From: Cercospora beticola
Taxonomy: Eukaryota; Ascomycota; Dothideomycetes; Mycosphaerellales; Mycosphaerellaceae
Assembly: GCF_033473495.1 (NCBI RefSeq)
Contig: NC_088937.1
Coordinates: 4,175,516 to 4,239,515 of the forward strand
Direction: 5' to 3'
DNA length: 64,000 bases
The notes below the pieces were generated by a model. It made no database searches. It saw only the letters and a list, made by a program, of their open reading frames with translations, and was not told the origin of the DNA. The position numbers and the translations under genes are program-made. This document shows positions 43,738-55,137 of this stretch, in pieces. The number at the start of each line of letters is the position of its first letter. Positions within the stretch are counted from its first letter, which is position 1.

Positions 43738-44886
43738 CTACAATTTGCTCTTGCTGTCCTCAGGTGAGATCTCAATCACCAACTTGCCAAGCTGCGAGCC
43801 CTTGTTCATATCATCAAACAGACTGTCGATATCCTTGAGGTTGTCAATGCCCTTCACGGATCGTGACACCAATGGCTTGAGGCCCTTCTCGTTGACGAAT
43901 TTGACAAGCTCTGCAAACTCCTTCCTTGAGCCCATCGTAGACCCACGAAGTTCGATGTTCTTCAAAACTGCAGGCATTGTCCATGTCATCTTTGGCCCGA
44001 CTGTCATTCCGTATTGCGAGATGATGCCGCCGTCCTGCACTCATGTTAGTTGATTCGCGAACGACTTCGAATTGGGACGTGAAGTTGAACTTACCCGCAA
44101 AAGCTTGGCGCCTCGTTGCACTACATCGCCACCAGCACCATCAATGATGGCATCAAGTTTCTTCCTGTCCTTTGGCAGCATTTCCTTGAGCTTCTTGTCC
44201 CAATCCGCATCCTTGTAGTTGATTCCTCCTTTCGCGCCCAGCTTCTTCGCAACCTCTATCTTTTCCGCGCTGCCTGAGCTGACGTATACATTCGCGCCCG
44301 CAGCAACGGCATACAATAATGCCATGACTGCCACTCCACCGCCAATACCAGTGATCAAGATATTCCTGCCTGGCTTCGCTTGTCCACTCTTCGTCATCAA
44401 TGCTCTCCATGCTGTCAGGCCAGCCAAAGGCAGCGCTGCAGCTTCATTGCTGGTCAAATGCTTTGGTGCCTCCTCAACCTCGCTCGCAGCGATCGCGATC
44501 AACTCTTGTGCTGTTCCGAGAGGGTTCAGCTTTGTGCCGCCTAAGATGGCATAGCCCTTTGCGGATTCTGGTCCATCGGGATCAGAGTCCCAGCCATGTC
44601 CTGGATTCAAAATCACACGCTTTCCTTGCCATTTCTTTGCTTCTGCTGAGTTGCCTGTCTTGATCACTACACCACAGCCATCTGCGAGGAGCGGGACGCC
44701 GAAGCCGATTGCGCCGTAGAGTGCTTGACGGATGAAGAGGTCGCGGTGGTTGAGAGCGGCGGAGGTGATTCGGACGAGGAGTTCGTTGTCCTTGGGTTCG
44801 GGAGTAGGTTGTTCGATATTCTTCAGAGGGTAGTAGACTTTGCCGGGCTTGCCATCAATCTTCTCGATTACTAGTACTTTGGGCAT
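43738..44886 (-). CDS. Zinc-type alcohol dehydrogenase / quinone oxidoreductase family (MDR) enzyme
   Basis: The model is complement(join(43738..44034,44095..44886)), 362 residues, one 60-bp intron (GTAAGT...GTGCAG) with frame kept. An N-terminal GroES-like fold contains ITSAALNHRDLFIRQ and LLADGCGVV. The Rossmann domain has ILITGIGGGVAVMALLYAVAAGANVYVSSGS (glycine-rich NAD(P) motif) and IIDGAGGDVVQRGAKLLR. The catalytic-zinc cysteine of classical ADHs is not at its usual place, so a reductase without catalytic zinc is likelier. Cytosolic; substrate unknown. Its 3' end faces the zinc-finger gene with about 170 bp between stops. Confidence 0.88.
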
Positions 44887-45463
44887 TGTGGATTGTTGCT
44901 GGACGGTGAGAGGGGAGATATGCTATGAGAATAGGAAATGGAACGGAGTCGATTTGAGTCGTGAAGAGTTGAAAGAACTGCCAATAGACAATGCAGAACT
45001 TACGATCGAAGCCGTGATTTACAAGCAACTGTGCCTATGATGTCGCCAGAGCAATGTCGAGCTTCACGGCGGAGATCCCACTGGACCGAGGCCATTGCCG
45101 GAGGAGCAGGGTGAGCAATACCGGTGCGCAGAAGTCGTGGCTTGGTCAGCTGCTGTTGCCCCAGGAATTCTGGCATTCTGAACTTCACCTCCTGTTCTTG
45201 CAGGTGTACACACTACTCCTATTCTTTAAGTACTGGGATGAACAACGATCTCTCCATCTTTTGGCCTTCTTGACTCACTGAAAGCGCCATCATGCCAATA
45301 GCGACGCCATTCGCGACGAGGACAATAGGCTTCAGGATGTCGTCGCATCATCAGCATCCGAGCGGCACAGTGCAGCATTACGCGCCCTGCTGAGCGCTGG
45401 TACCTACACGTCTCTCTAAGCTGCACAACGCTATAATCTCCACGAGAGCAGCGTATCTCTGTC
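44887..45463. promoter_or_regulatory. Divergent promoter region, MDR enzyme and F-box gene
   Basis: 577 bp lie between the two start codons. No gene or distinct motif was recognised. Confidence 0.4.
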
Positions 45464-47350
45464 ATGTCTCCCATACACAAGCTCAATGCTGACCTTTTGC
45501 ATCAACTCTTCGCTTTTCTCGATAGGCCGAATCTGCTTGTTGCGACCAGAGTGTGCTTCGAGTGGCATGATGCTGCACAGACCAGGATCGATGGCACTTT
45601 GGATCTGATTGCCACTACTACGATGCAGACAGCTAATTTGAACATACTGGGCCGTCTAGAAACGGACATTGCGCTACAGCACAGGGTGTCGGGTATCGAA
45701 ATCCTTGAATGGCACCTTGAACCTCCGCCGGGTTTTGCTGGAGCAGCCTCAGACGATTCAAATGGACCTTGGGAAAAGGATGGATACTTCTCCAGCACAT
45801 ATCCGGGTGCGAAGCCCTCGTCTCCAGCTGCATCTGCTTTCCTCAATGCGCTTGCGATTGCACTGGCTTTAACGCGGTTGAGAAAGTTCACATGGTCCGC
45901 TATCTCGCCTTTGCCCGAGAAGCTCGTCTCCGTCTTAGCAGCGCTTCCGGCCTGCGGTGTTCATATCAGTCGTAACTCCAACGCACTTGAGACAAGTTTT
46001 TGGAGCTATTTCCCTCAGCTCAATTTGCGCCAAGTGGCAAGACTAGGAGCCATTCGCCACAATCTGAAAACAATGGAGGTTATTGTACCGACTCGCGACT
46101 TACTTGTATTGACTGCGCTGGGAAGACTGGCTAGCTTGACGAAGCTCGATTCACTGAGTGTCTACACGCTCGGCCGGCGATCATGTCCCGCAGTCGCAGG
46201 TGAGCCATTGAGGCCAACCACCGACATGTCCTGGATCCTCGACCACATGCTCCATTCTGGTCACAAACTCTCCTTAAGAAGGCTGCGGCTGGACAACTTC
46301 TGTGTCTGTGGGAGCGAGATACCATTTCAGCTACATCAGCTCACAGACATCGCAAGACTTGACCATCTGGCAGTCAGTTGCTTCAGCATCGTTTCTGGCT
46401 GCAACAATACGCTTCAACCACACAGCTTCCACCTGTCATGTTCGCAAATCAAGCAGCTTGATGATACAGCCAAATTTTGTGCCAGGGAATGGTCCGCGGA
46501 AGCAGTGCGCCAATTCTTGTCAGAGTGCATCCGGCTGAAAGAACTTGTCATCACGGACAATCAAGAGATTCTGACAGAGGAAGTCGTGCGCCACCTTGGA
46601 CCACAACTCCAAGACTTGCAATACCATAGCATTAGTTTGCTCTCAAGCCGGAGCGATTTGAAAATCCTGGATCCTATGGTTACTCTTCCCTCGTCCTGGC
46701 TGGCACATTGTCGAAATCTTCTTAAACTCACCATCGACACTCCTATACCGCGTGCGAAAGCTTTTGTGCCATACGTATCATCTTACCTGGAAAGCTTGCC
46801 TAGCCTGGATCGACTCACTTGTTACTGTGTTGGCGAGCCCTGGGTATACGCCACGCACGACGAAATCGTTCCGGATGACCGCAAAAGCATCATTTGCGAT
46901 GCAGTCTCAGGACTGCACGAACAATTGCTTCGCCGTCAACACCGGCTTACTGCATTTTGTATCGCCTTTGAGCCTCGCCCACATTGGGATCGTGATCCCA
47001 TGGTAACTCGCATAGGCCGGCGCCCGACAACCCAATCAAGGACATTCAATTCAGAAATACGAGCTCCGCTAGTCTTCGGTTGCCCACCTACTGTGCAGGC
47101 ACAATGCATGGAGCTCCAAGAAGTGCGTCGAGCGCAGAGACATCTGTTTTGGGAAGTTCACCCTCACTATTGGGCCTTCGCTCTCGCGAGATACTCCAAG
47201 TTGGCTTTGGAAGAATCGGCAGTGGTCCGACGAACACATTCAGGGCTGATAGAGACTCAGGTAAGTTCGCTATCTCGAAGATATAGATCCCCATTTTGTT
47301 TTGTCTGCATTGGATTTTGCCTGATCATGCACATATTCTGGTATAAATGA
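45464..47350 (+). CDS. F-box protein
   Basis: The open frame is 628 codons. Residues 1-45 form an F-box (MSPIHKLNADLLHQLFAFLDRPNLL... RVCFEWHDAA), the Skp1-binding motif of SCF ubiquitin ligases. The rest is Leu-rich with irregular repeats (about 190-460) that could present substrates. A strong donor (GTAAGT) at 47261, after IETQ, suggests that the last 30 codons are intronic and that the true C-terminus lies in a further exon between about 47408 and 47662; I could not fix the acceptor. A decayed relative of the N-terminal part lies at 50050-50320. Its 3' end overlaps the convergent metalloprotease gene. Confidence 0.75.
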   Translation: MSPIHKLNADLLHQLFAFLDRPNLLVATRVCFEWHDAAQTRIDGTLDLIATTTMQTANLNILGRLETDIALQHRVSGIEILEWHLEPPPGFAGAASDDSNGPWEKDGYFSSTYPGAKPSSPAASAFLNALAIALALTRLRKFTWSAISPLPEKLVSVLAALPACGVHISRNSNALETSFWSYFPQLNLRQVARLGAIRHNLKTMEVIVPTRDLLVLTALGRLASLTKLDSLSVYTLGRRSCPAVAGEPLRPTTDMSWILDHMLHSGHKLSLRRLRLDNFCVCGSEIPFQLHQLTDIARLDHLAVSCFSIVSGCNNTLQPHSFHLSCSQIKQLDDTAKFCAREWSAEAVRQFLSECIRLKELVITDNQEILTEEVVRHLGPQLQDLQYHSISLLSSRSDLKILDPMVTLPSSWLAHCRNLLKLTIDTPIPRAKAFVPYVSSYLESLPSLDRLTCYCVGEPWVYATHDEIVPDDRKSIICDAVSGLHEQLLRRQHRLTAFCIAFEPRPHWDRDPMVTRIGRRPTTQSRTFNSEIRAPLVFGCPPTVQAQCMELQEVRRAQRHLFWEVHPHYWAFALARYSKLALEESAVVRRTHSGLIETQVSSLSRRYRSPFCFVCIGFCLIMHIFWYK

Positions 47351-47485
47351 CAAAAGCTCGCTTAGTTCGAAGGACTCCCGCTCAATTTATCAAATCTCTG
47401 ACAACTCATGTGTTCAGGTACAAAGCTGTTCAAGGTAAATTGGCAAGCATCACGTTTCTCCCGGACGAGACACTCTGGCTGCTCA

Positions 47486-48567
47486 CTATGGATGACGGTC
47501 GTTTGGCGAGTCTTTCGGCCGGTTCGAAACAGGATGTCGGCGGCCGAACTTGCCCCCAGTGCCACTGATTGTGTGACGCTTCATCCACAACGCTGTGCAA
47601 GGATTACAACAAGCCATCTTGCACGGGTTCTCAGGAACATACCTGTTGCTAGCATGCAATAATTGTCCGCGTTACTTTGTTTGTCGGCGTTGTTCAAGGC
47701 GTTAATATCATGCCATCCGTACGCTTCACCTCTGCCGGAAGCGAGAGTATGGCCCACTGCAGTCGAGGTTAACGGCATCCTTCTGCATTTCTTCGGCACT
47801 TACAGCCCGGATTCGCAACATGCATTATTTCGTGCAGCAGCGAATAGGATAAGTAGCGATCGAAGTCGAGGAATTCTACGCCAGTCCAGTCTCTGGTTCT
47901 CCAGGTGGTACCTATGCCCGTAACTTTGTTCCTTGCGGCATCTGTCGGCCCAGCACAAATGACGATTACATGCGATGGCCCTACCGCGGCATTCTGTGGA
48001 CCCGGTTGACGCACAAGGCCGGTCTCATAGGTGAAAGCAACTGTTTGCATGCCGTTGGGTGTTGGCTGGCAGAATAGTGAGTTCGGTACCATATGCGGCA
48101 TGTTTGGGAATTCAGGATCGATCCAAGTACCGAATTGACCAGGAGCGCGCTGGAAATGATTTGCATTGCACTTTATGACCACAGTCGGATCATTAAGCAA
48201 TCCCGAGATCCAAGGACCCGTGAACGGACCAAAGCCAGCATCGACAGTGTTCATATTTTCTGGAGCTAATCAGAACACAGATCGCTTGCATGTTGTTGCG
48301 TGGCTTGCCCGGAGCACGCTGCAAGACATGCTTACCTCTGAATTTCCTCCGATCCTCGCGATTATTGCCCATCGTTTGCTTCACGATTTCGCCCAGTGCA
48401 GGATCATTGTCTGCCATGCGAAATGCGGCGTACTCTGCTATGGCCTTAGCTTCGTCGACGCCGGCGTGAACATCGAAGCCTCCGTTCCAGAAACAACTCA
48501 TGTCTATCTGGTAGGCAGATGTGGTTGATAGGATGGCGAACAGGAGAAGACTGGTCTGAAAATGCAT
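47486..48567 (-). CDS. Secreted zinc metalloprotease, M35/deuterolysin-like
   Basis: The model is complement(join(47486..47592,47643..47756,47804..48265,48336..48567)), 304 residues, introns 70, 47 and 50 bp, each with good GT-AG ends and frame kept. The signal peptide MHFQTSLLLFAILSTTSA precedes a region with few cysteines. The zinc site LLHEIMHVANPG (HExxH, about residues 222-226) is followed by GEAYGWHDI, where aspzincins carry the third-ligand Asp, then NADNYCMLATALW, matching the family's NADSY-like helix. The last short exon is the least certain part. Family role: extracellular peptidase. It overlaps the 3' part of the F-box gene on the other strand. Confidence 0.75.
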
Positions 48568-48706
48568 CTTGAAGTGTGCTGCTTCATCGGCAGCTTCAGC
48601 GGCGTTTGACTTTATACAAAACTCAGCTTCCATCACTTTCCTGAACGCAGACTCTATTATTGTGTTTCGTGCTGCCCGCGATGGACAGCGGCAATTGAAA
48701 CAGACG

Positions 48707-49137
48707 ATGGATGAACGAATTCAGAACATTTTCAACATCCTCGCCAATGGCAATGCTGTTCTTGAAGCCACTTTCCAAGTTGTATCGGTCTTCTGTGCGG
48801 CATATCAGGAGCCCACATCTTGGCAGCGGTTCACAGAGCACACTTGCAGCGAAGTCGAAGGTGAGAGAACACGTTTCCTTCGAGTATTGGTTTACAATAT
48901 TCTACAACTGGACAGAGTTCGATGCTGCATGCAGAACAGGCAGTGCCTACTGTGCCGCGGCGGTTAAGTACAAGATCCAACATGCGGCGAACCGCCCGCT
49001 GTGCCACACAGAAGACCAAGATAGCAACATATCGACACAACTTCAACGACTATTTGGACTTCATGGTCTGGCAAGATGTTTCAGGTCAGAGATATAGTCG
49101 GGAAGCACTCCAACACATCGAATTTCACAAGTCCTAA
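48707..49137 (+). CDS. Possible small protein, 118 residues (weak)
   Basis: The tentative model is join(48707..48860,48935..49137): ATG, a 74-bp intron with GTGAGA...ATGCAG, frame kept. The first exon reads as ordinary protein (MDERIQNIFNILANGNAVLE...) and the second ends YLDFMVWQDVSGQRYS...FHKS. A competing frame across the same bases is also open, so this may be wrong. No family is recognised. It lies between a protease gene and a small secreted-protein gene. Confidence 0.3.
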
Positions 49138-49152
49138 CCACATTTTGCAACA

Positions 49153-49711
49153 ATGGCTCAACTCATTCTTGTCCTAGCCTATGCTACCATCTCTCTGTGC
49201 TCAGTTATTCGAACTTCACTCGAACGAAGAGAGGTCTCTGCTCCATGTCAGATTGTCAAAGATGCAACCTCATGTGGCAATGCGGAGTCTTTTCTTTGAC
49301 ACCTCAGCGCAATGAACGTACGGGATGCGGAGGCCGCGAAGGTTCATCTCTGCCGATGAAGCGTGATGATGCACTCAAAGCCATCAATGCTTACTGCGAT
49401 CGAGACTTATCGCTCGATCCCGCATTCAATCCGGGTGACCAATTCTTCCAAGAACCCCCCGATGGGGCTTCGTGGGATCTTTTCATGGAAGGACTGGACG
49501 GGTATGTGATCAAGATGGATGCCAAATTTGGCGACGGAGGCCGCAGACGGGATGTCTCCCAGGCAAACGTTTCAGCACCAAGGGCGAGGAGTGTAAGCGG
49601 AAATTGACCAATGTTGTGGATGCTTGTGGTGAGGAGGGTGGAATCCAATTCGACAACACACAGAACGGATGTGTTATGTGGTCGATATATGGCAGCAAGG
49701 GAGCTCCTTAG
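49153..49711 (+). CDS. Small secreted protein of unknown function
   Basis: The model is join(49153..49254,49308..49501,49576..49711), 143 residues. The signal peptide MAQLILVLAYATISLCS is clear. The mature part contains MKRDDALKAINAYCDRDLSLDP and ECKRKLTNVVDACG...NGCVMWSIYGSKG, a Cys-paired arrangement seen in many fungal secreted proteins. The second intron (74 bp, GTATGT...TTTCAG) is good. The first (53 bp) has a poor donor (GTCAAA) and is proposed only because the unspliced frame stops at 49297. It could be an effector or a cell-wall-associated protein; function unknown. Confidence 0.5.
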
Positions 49712-50025
49712 TAGCGATTGGAGTACTGGAGACGGTCAGGCGTAAACAAAGAGCAGCAATTTTTCGAATTCAATGCAGCATCAGGTCAAAGTCATCTGAC
49801 AATGCAGAATTGTTTGCTATTCCGACGCATCTTTCATGTATTGCAAAACGGTTCAGCGTCTACTGCTTTGAGCATCTCATCACCCATGTTTCCAGATCTT
49901 ATCGCTTGATCGATGCCGCCATGGTATTCTTCCTGGTCCTCTACGTAGGCGTCTTGCTCGTTTCACGTCTTGCGCCTGCTTAGCCCGAAATCCCAATATC
50001 TTCCCAGCTCTTGCCTTACTGTAGT
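49712..50025. other. Short intergenic gap
   Basis: This 314 bp holds no recognisable gene or repeat. Confidence 0.4.
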
Positions 50026-50320
50026 CGGTATGGAATCGCATTGCATGCTTCACCTAGACCTCGATCCTATGGCTCCTGTGCGTAAACTCAGCCCCAGCCT
50101 CCTGTATCTCGTCTTCACCTTTCTCGACAAAGCAGATCTGAGTTTGCCTCTCTACGGCACAGAGCAGGATTGACCGCACCCCAGATACTATTGCCACCAC
50201 AACGTCGTGGAGAATCGTTATGGGCGTGTTGCAAGGCTCGTAAACTAACGCGCAACTCCAGTGCAGAGTGACGAGTGTCGAATCTTCGATGGCATCTTCG
50301 CCTGCGACAAAGTATTGGAC
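50026..50320 (+). pseudogene. Decayed F-box gene relic
   Basis: From the ATG near 50068 the text MAPVRKLSPSLLYLVFTFL aligns with the start of the F-box protein at 45464. A frame change follows; then in another frame STAQSRIDRTPDTIATTTS matches its DAAQTRIDGTLDLIATTTM. After a stop, LQCRVTSVESS resembles LQHRVSGIEI. Frame breaks, a small deletion and stops mark it as a dead, truncated copy of the same family rather than a gene. Confidence 0.7.
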
Positions 50321-50461
50321 GTCACGAAGTCGTATTGATGTTACACAGAAAACTCGTAAACTTGCAGGGATGTACATCTCAGTACGCAGGTGCTACTTGC
50401 CTTTCCATCACAGAACTTACTGCCATCCAGCAACAACTACTTGAGATCAACAATCATCATC

Positions 50462-51117
50462 ATGGAAAGCACAGTACTTGGGCCTCGAGCGCAAAGATTC
50501 CTTGGCTTCCTGTGTGCACACTCTGCACAGGGGCTGCGCATCAACGCCGAGACCGCAGCTACACGCCTCTTCGTTTTGAAAAGCAATCCCTCCATGACCA
50601 CTCCTCCATCGCGCGCCAAGTTGCAGTCATGGCTGGAGACTGAAATCGAAACAAACTCTGAGGCACTCCGGCGCACCAAGCAGTTTTCATAACGTCAAAG
50701 CCCAAGGAAGCCAGCGAAATTGGCTGTCGCGTGCAGCGAGCGAGAACGGATATCTTTGACGCAGCTTTACAGGAAGTCAAGTGTCTACCACGAAATCCCG
50801 AGGACCTTGATGCGCAAGGACGCCAAGACTGTCGGGATGCAGTGGAACTGATGCACAATGTGTTCCAATTCGGACAGGTCACCGAGCGAAGAGCCCGAGA
50901 GCAGGTTCGCGCTGAACTGTACAGTGCTTGCAGCCGGGACTCTGAGATCCATACGGGGCGCTGGTGGTGGTACTTTCTGTTTCCCAGAGTCTGGCCCCGC
51001 ATGCTTAGCCCATTTCAGGTCAGAGTTATGTTCGAGAAATGGTCCAACGATCGTATCTGCATCGAGTTGAACAGGAAATACCGGCTGAATGCAAACCTGG
51101 ATCCTTGGGACATGTAG
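50462..51117 (+). pseudogene. Unrecognised gene-like region split by a frame change
   Basis: An ATG at 50462 opens a frame of 76 codons (MESTVLGPRAQRFLGFL...) that stops at 50692. A second frame then runs to 51117 with protein-like content (TDIFDAALQEVKCLPRNPEDL...; a WWWYFLFPRVWPRM segment). No short GT-AG intron joins them in frame, so I read it as a broken gene or two chance frames. No family is recognised. Confidence 0.3.
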
Positions 51118-52386
51118 ATGTGAACAAAGGCTGTGCACAATATTCCTCGCCGGTCATGTCTGCGGAACTTGGCCAGAAATAGGAATACCGTTGGCTTTGA
51201 CACGAGATCCAGTCTGCAAAATCTCCTCGACAAGCTGATTCCTCTGGATTTGCTATCTCGAAGGACTTTCAAGGAGTGGAGCTATCAGATCAGCGGAATA
51301 TCTGCCATAGCTCTTCTCGACTATGGACGATGTGCAGTAGCTGCGACTATCTACTGGATGTGAGAGGGCGATGCTGAACGGTCAAAAAGTGGTATCCAGG
51401 GATGGAGTTCTGCAAATTTAGGCCGGATCGCAATAGGCTTCCCTCTCCTGTACGGCGTTCCGCGGCTGCCAGAACGAGGTTGTCCTCGAGCGATTGAAGG
51501 AGTCCGCGAATGACAGCAAACGATATGATCCAGGCAACACGAGTGCTGCAAATTTAATTTCCGTTGCTACTATACTGCATCACTTCCACTCAAGGCATGA
51601 GCTTAGTCCGGCTTTGGAAACGTCCTCGGTGAGTGAGGTCCCCAGCTTAAAGTTTGGCATCAATTCATGTCCAGTTGGCATGAACCCCAACCAGAGCGAA
51701 GACTTGCCAGAGTCCTTTCGACCAGGAAAACGATATGAATCAACACCTGCACTCGTTTACTTCCCCGGTCGACGTGTTGTTGGCACAAGCCGATGTCATC
51801 GACCCTTTGGCCTTTCGCCATTACTGCACCAAAGAGACCAGTGGAAGTGACCTTACCGTATGAGTGAACGACTCGTTGGGAATTGGGTGTCGATTCGCCC
51901 ATTTTGTTGATTGTCTTCGACACAAGCCGCTGGGTGCTAGCTTGAAAGACCACACGCTTCTCATCTCTTGATTCACCGTCGACAACACTTTGCAGCACCG
52001 GTGCCGCCCCAGCATAAGACGGTCACTCGGTGTTCTCTCCGAGGTACCAGTGGCTGAAACCGGCTGTTCCGATCACGATCATGTTGACTCTCTGGGCACT
52101 GCTCAGCGACGCGGAGATCACTGCTATCTGACATAGCCTCAGACAGCGCCGCGACGATGCGCGATGACCCTAGCTGATGAGTGATCATGGAGAATCCGAC
52201 TCCTGATCCAAAACTCAACGATGAGGAGTCTTCCTCTGCACGAATTTTCGCCAACCTGTATACATGAGCAATGTTGCGAAGTCCGCCACTAAGAATACAC
52301 AATATCTAAGATGCTTTTCTGGTGCTACAATCTCCCATTTACCGGGCTCTCTCCGCATCAATAACAGCAACGCGTCTAGCTCACAA
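51118..52386. other. Gene-poor stretch
   Basis: About 1.27 kb holds only unrecognised short frames on both strands (for example 51494-51850 +, 51660-51998 -), none with motif or splice support. It may include further decayed gene remains, but I cannot identify any. Confidence 0.4.
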
Positions 52387-54448
52387 CTAGTCACCATTGA
52401 TGATCACATCGGCCGCCTTCTCGCTGATCATGTAGATTGGCAAGGCGATGAACGTTCCTGGAATCTTTGGAAACGCTGATGCGTCCACGACTCTCAACCC
52501 ATCGACGCCACGAACACGGAAGTTGGTGTCTAGAACGGCCATCGGATCGCCATCCGCACCAATTGCAGCGGAGCAACAGGCATGGTGACCCCAGGCATTG
52601 TCCCTTGCCCATTCCTTGAGTCCGTCCTCCCCAGTCACATTCCGGCCTGGCTGAATTTCGGTGAAGGTGCCGTCCAAGGGGATGAGCTTGTCGAACGCCT
52701 CCCGTCCGAACATGAGTCCTTCTGTGGCGGCTTGCAGATCCTTCTCATCACCTCCGTCAGTGGTGTTTCCGGTGTCGAAAGAGTTGAAGTCGATCTGCGG
52801 AACGTCATGCGGGTCAGCAGAGCGCAGAGTGACTGTGCCCGCATTGTTGTGGGAGTGGGCTTTGAGAGCGAGCCAGCTCCAGATATTGCCTGGACGAACT
52901 GCGTCGTACGCGAAACCTGGGTAGTATCCTCCAAAGAGACCGGGCGCTCCGATGATGAAGAGATCTGGATCCTCGTCTTCGCTCGCACCAGATGACTTCT
53001 TGGTCACACCGACAGCCACACCGCCAGTGGCGTATGGGCCTCGTGCGAAAGCGCTGTTGCCCTCTTGCCAGCGGTCCAAGCATGGGTCGGTACTTTCGTA
53101 TCCAAAAGTGCAGTCCTTGGAGATTGAGAGTTTGGTCTCTGCCTGCCCGACAATGGCAATCTCGTAACGATCTTGCATGTTGGTGCCCACTCCTGGCAAG
53201 TCGTGAACGACTGGGATCCCGAACCTCTCAAGCTCTTCTCGAGGCCCGACACCACTGAGCTTGAGCAGCTGTGGGGTGTTGAAGGTACCGCCAGCAATGA
53301 TGACTTCCTTGCCTGCAGCGACGTATCCAGGTCTACCACCACTCGTGGGGTAGGCGCTTGCGCCATAGAGCTGTTTGCCCTCGAGGTATTCGACACCAAT
53401 CGCGCGAGGCTTGGTGCTGTTGTCGAAGCGGACCTTCGTCGCGAGAGTGTTGAGCTTGATGTCGAGCACGTACTTGCGAGAGCCATCCTCGTTGACAGCG
53501 TTTGCCGTGTCCAAGATCAACTTGCGAGGAGTACTACGAGTGGAGCTGCCAGCATCGATGCCTTGGGGAATCTGGAACAGGTCTTCCTGCTGGTCACGGT
53601 CGGGAGTGTCGGCATTGAGATCGGTGAGAAGGACGTTGGCAAGGCCAGTGACAGTGTTCAAGACGGTGCTGATGAGGTCCGACTGTGAGCAATGTTAGTA
53701 CGGGGCATGAGACAATGCGGACTGAGCCTCCAAGGCCTACCTTGCCAAGTGCCGAAGCGGCTGAAAGGACAATCGAGAGGACTTTGAAGTCCGCGGCGAC
53801 CAAAGTCAACTCCGTGAGACTGGTGTGGAACCAGCCGTCTTTTCCGTGGCCAGGACCAACTGGGTACTGTGCATGCTCGAGCTTCTTGAAGTATTCCCGC
53901 ATCTTCTCTGGCGCCCAGGAGTCGTCTCCGGTCAATGTCTGGAGATAGGTCCAGTCGCTCTTGTGGGGGTAGGTGGTAACGACCGCATTGTGTTCAGCAC
54001 AGCCGCCCAAAGCGCTGGCACGAGGATAGAGGATTCCGAGTGGCTCGGCCCCCTCTGGAGGGTAGAGTCCGTGGTAGAAGCTGCCATCGCTCAGGCGGTA
54101 CGTCATCTTGATATCCTTCTTTTGACGCTCGACATCTTTGTAATGGGTAACATAGTAGTCCCATTTGATGTTTGGATCTTCACCTGATTGGAGGTTCCGG
54201 GCTGGCACGGTCTGGTTCACGTTGTCTCCAAAGTCACCTCCAGCTTCGATTAGTAGAACCCGGTGTCCTGCAATGGCCAGGCGTGCTGCAAGGGGACCTC
54301 CTCCTGGTCCGGACCCAACAATCACATATTCGTAGTCGGTGTCGTTTCCTGCTTGTCTGCGATGCACATGTGAGTCGCCATGGACGCGTGGGAATGCAGC
54401 TCCCAATGTCGCCAAGGACAGGGCTGCTGTGAAGTAACCCAGAAACAT
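52387..54448 (-). CDS. Secreted GMC oxidoreductase (glucose oxidase / aryl-alcohol oxidase family)
   Basis: The model is complement(join(52387..53682,53741..54448)), 667 residues, one 58-bp intron (GTAGGC...TCACAG). The signal peptide MFLGYFTAALSLATLGAAFP is followed by a basic site (HRRQ). FAD motif: YVIVGSGPGGGPLAARLA with LLIEAGG. GMC signature 2 is NTPQLLKLSGVG. The active-site segment is WGHHACCSAAIG, followed by DGLRVVDASAFP...PIYMISEKAAD. The flavin enzyme probably oxidises an alcohol or sugar outside the cell with hydrogen peroxide release (CAZy AA3). Substrate cannot be assigned. An ATG at 54505 would add 19 residues before the signal peptide and is not preferred. Confidence 0.9.
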
Positions 54449-55137
54449 CTCAAAAGTGGTTGAGAGGCTCGCCGATGTCACACGATGGAAGCGAAGGCCA
54501 TGCACCGCGAGACATTAAATCCGCCTTGAGAAGTGCATAGACTATCGCCCCTGTATGATGATCTACATAAGGGACCCCCTCCTTCATCTCAATTATCAGA
54601 CAGCAGTTGGGCAACTAAGTGCGATGATGTGGCGGACTAAGTGCGGTGAATCTTGCGGGGCGTTCTCGGGACGCGTATAGTTACCGGCACTTGCTAGTTT
54701 GGCCAAGTTTGGTAGTCTGGCTCGTAGGCGATCGCCAGGATTATAAGACAAGCGTCTAAGCTAACAAGCCCGATGGAGTCCAAAAGGCGCTTTCACATCT
54801 CCTTGGAATGACAGCTCGGTTGTCACCGAAAACGGAGCCTCATGTGGCAGTGCAGCAGTAGGCATACTCATGCAGCTCAGGCTGAATGGCCACGAGTATG
54901 AGTGAGACTAGCTGCTTTTCCGCAAAGCCGGATGCTCACTAGGAAGAGCGTTGACACTGGACGTGCAATACCAAGAAAGTCATCTTCACATGCCTACGCA
55001 AATCTTGCGACGCATTTCCTTGGTACATAGTTGAGCACGAATGGAGCTCTTTCCCCAGGCGGTTTCTTCACACTTTGTAGCACTGACTACGACTTCCACG
55101 TGCGCAGTCGACACGGACTGGCATTCTGTCTGCGACC
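54449..55137. promoter_or_regulatory. Divergent promoter region, GMC oxidoreductase and CFEM receptor
   Basis: 689 bp lie between two genes for secreted or surface proteins read in opposite directions. No distinct motif or gene was seen. Confidence 0.4.
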
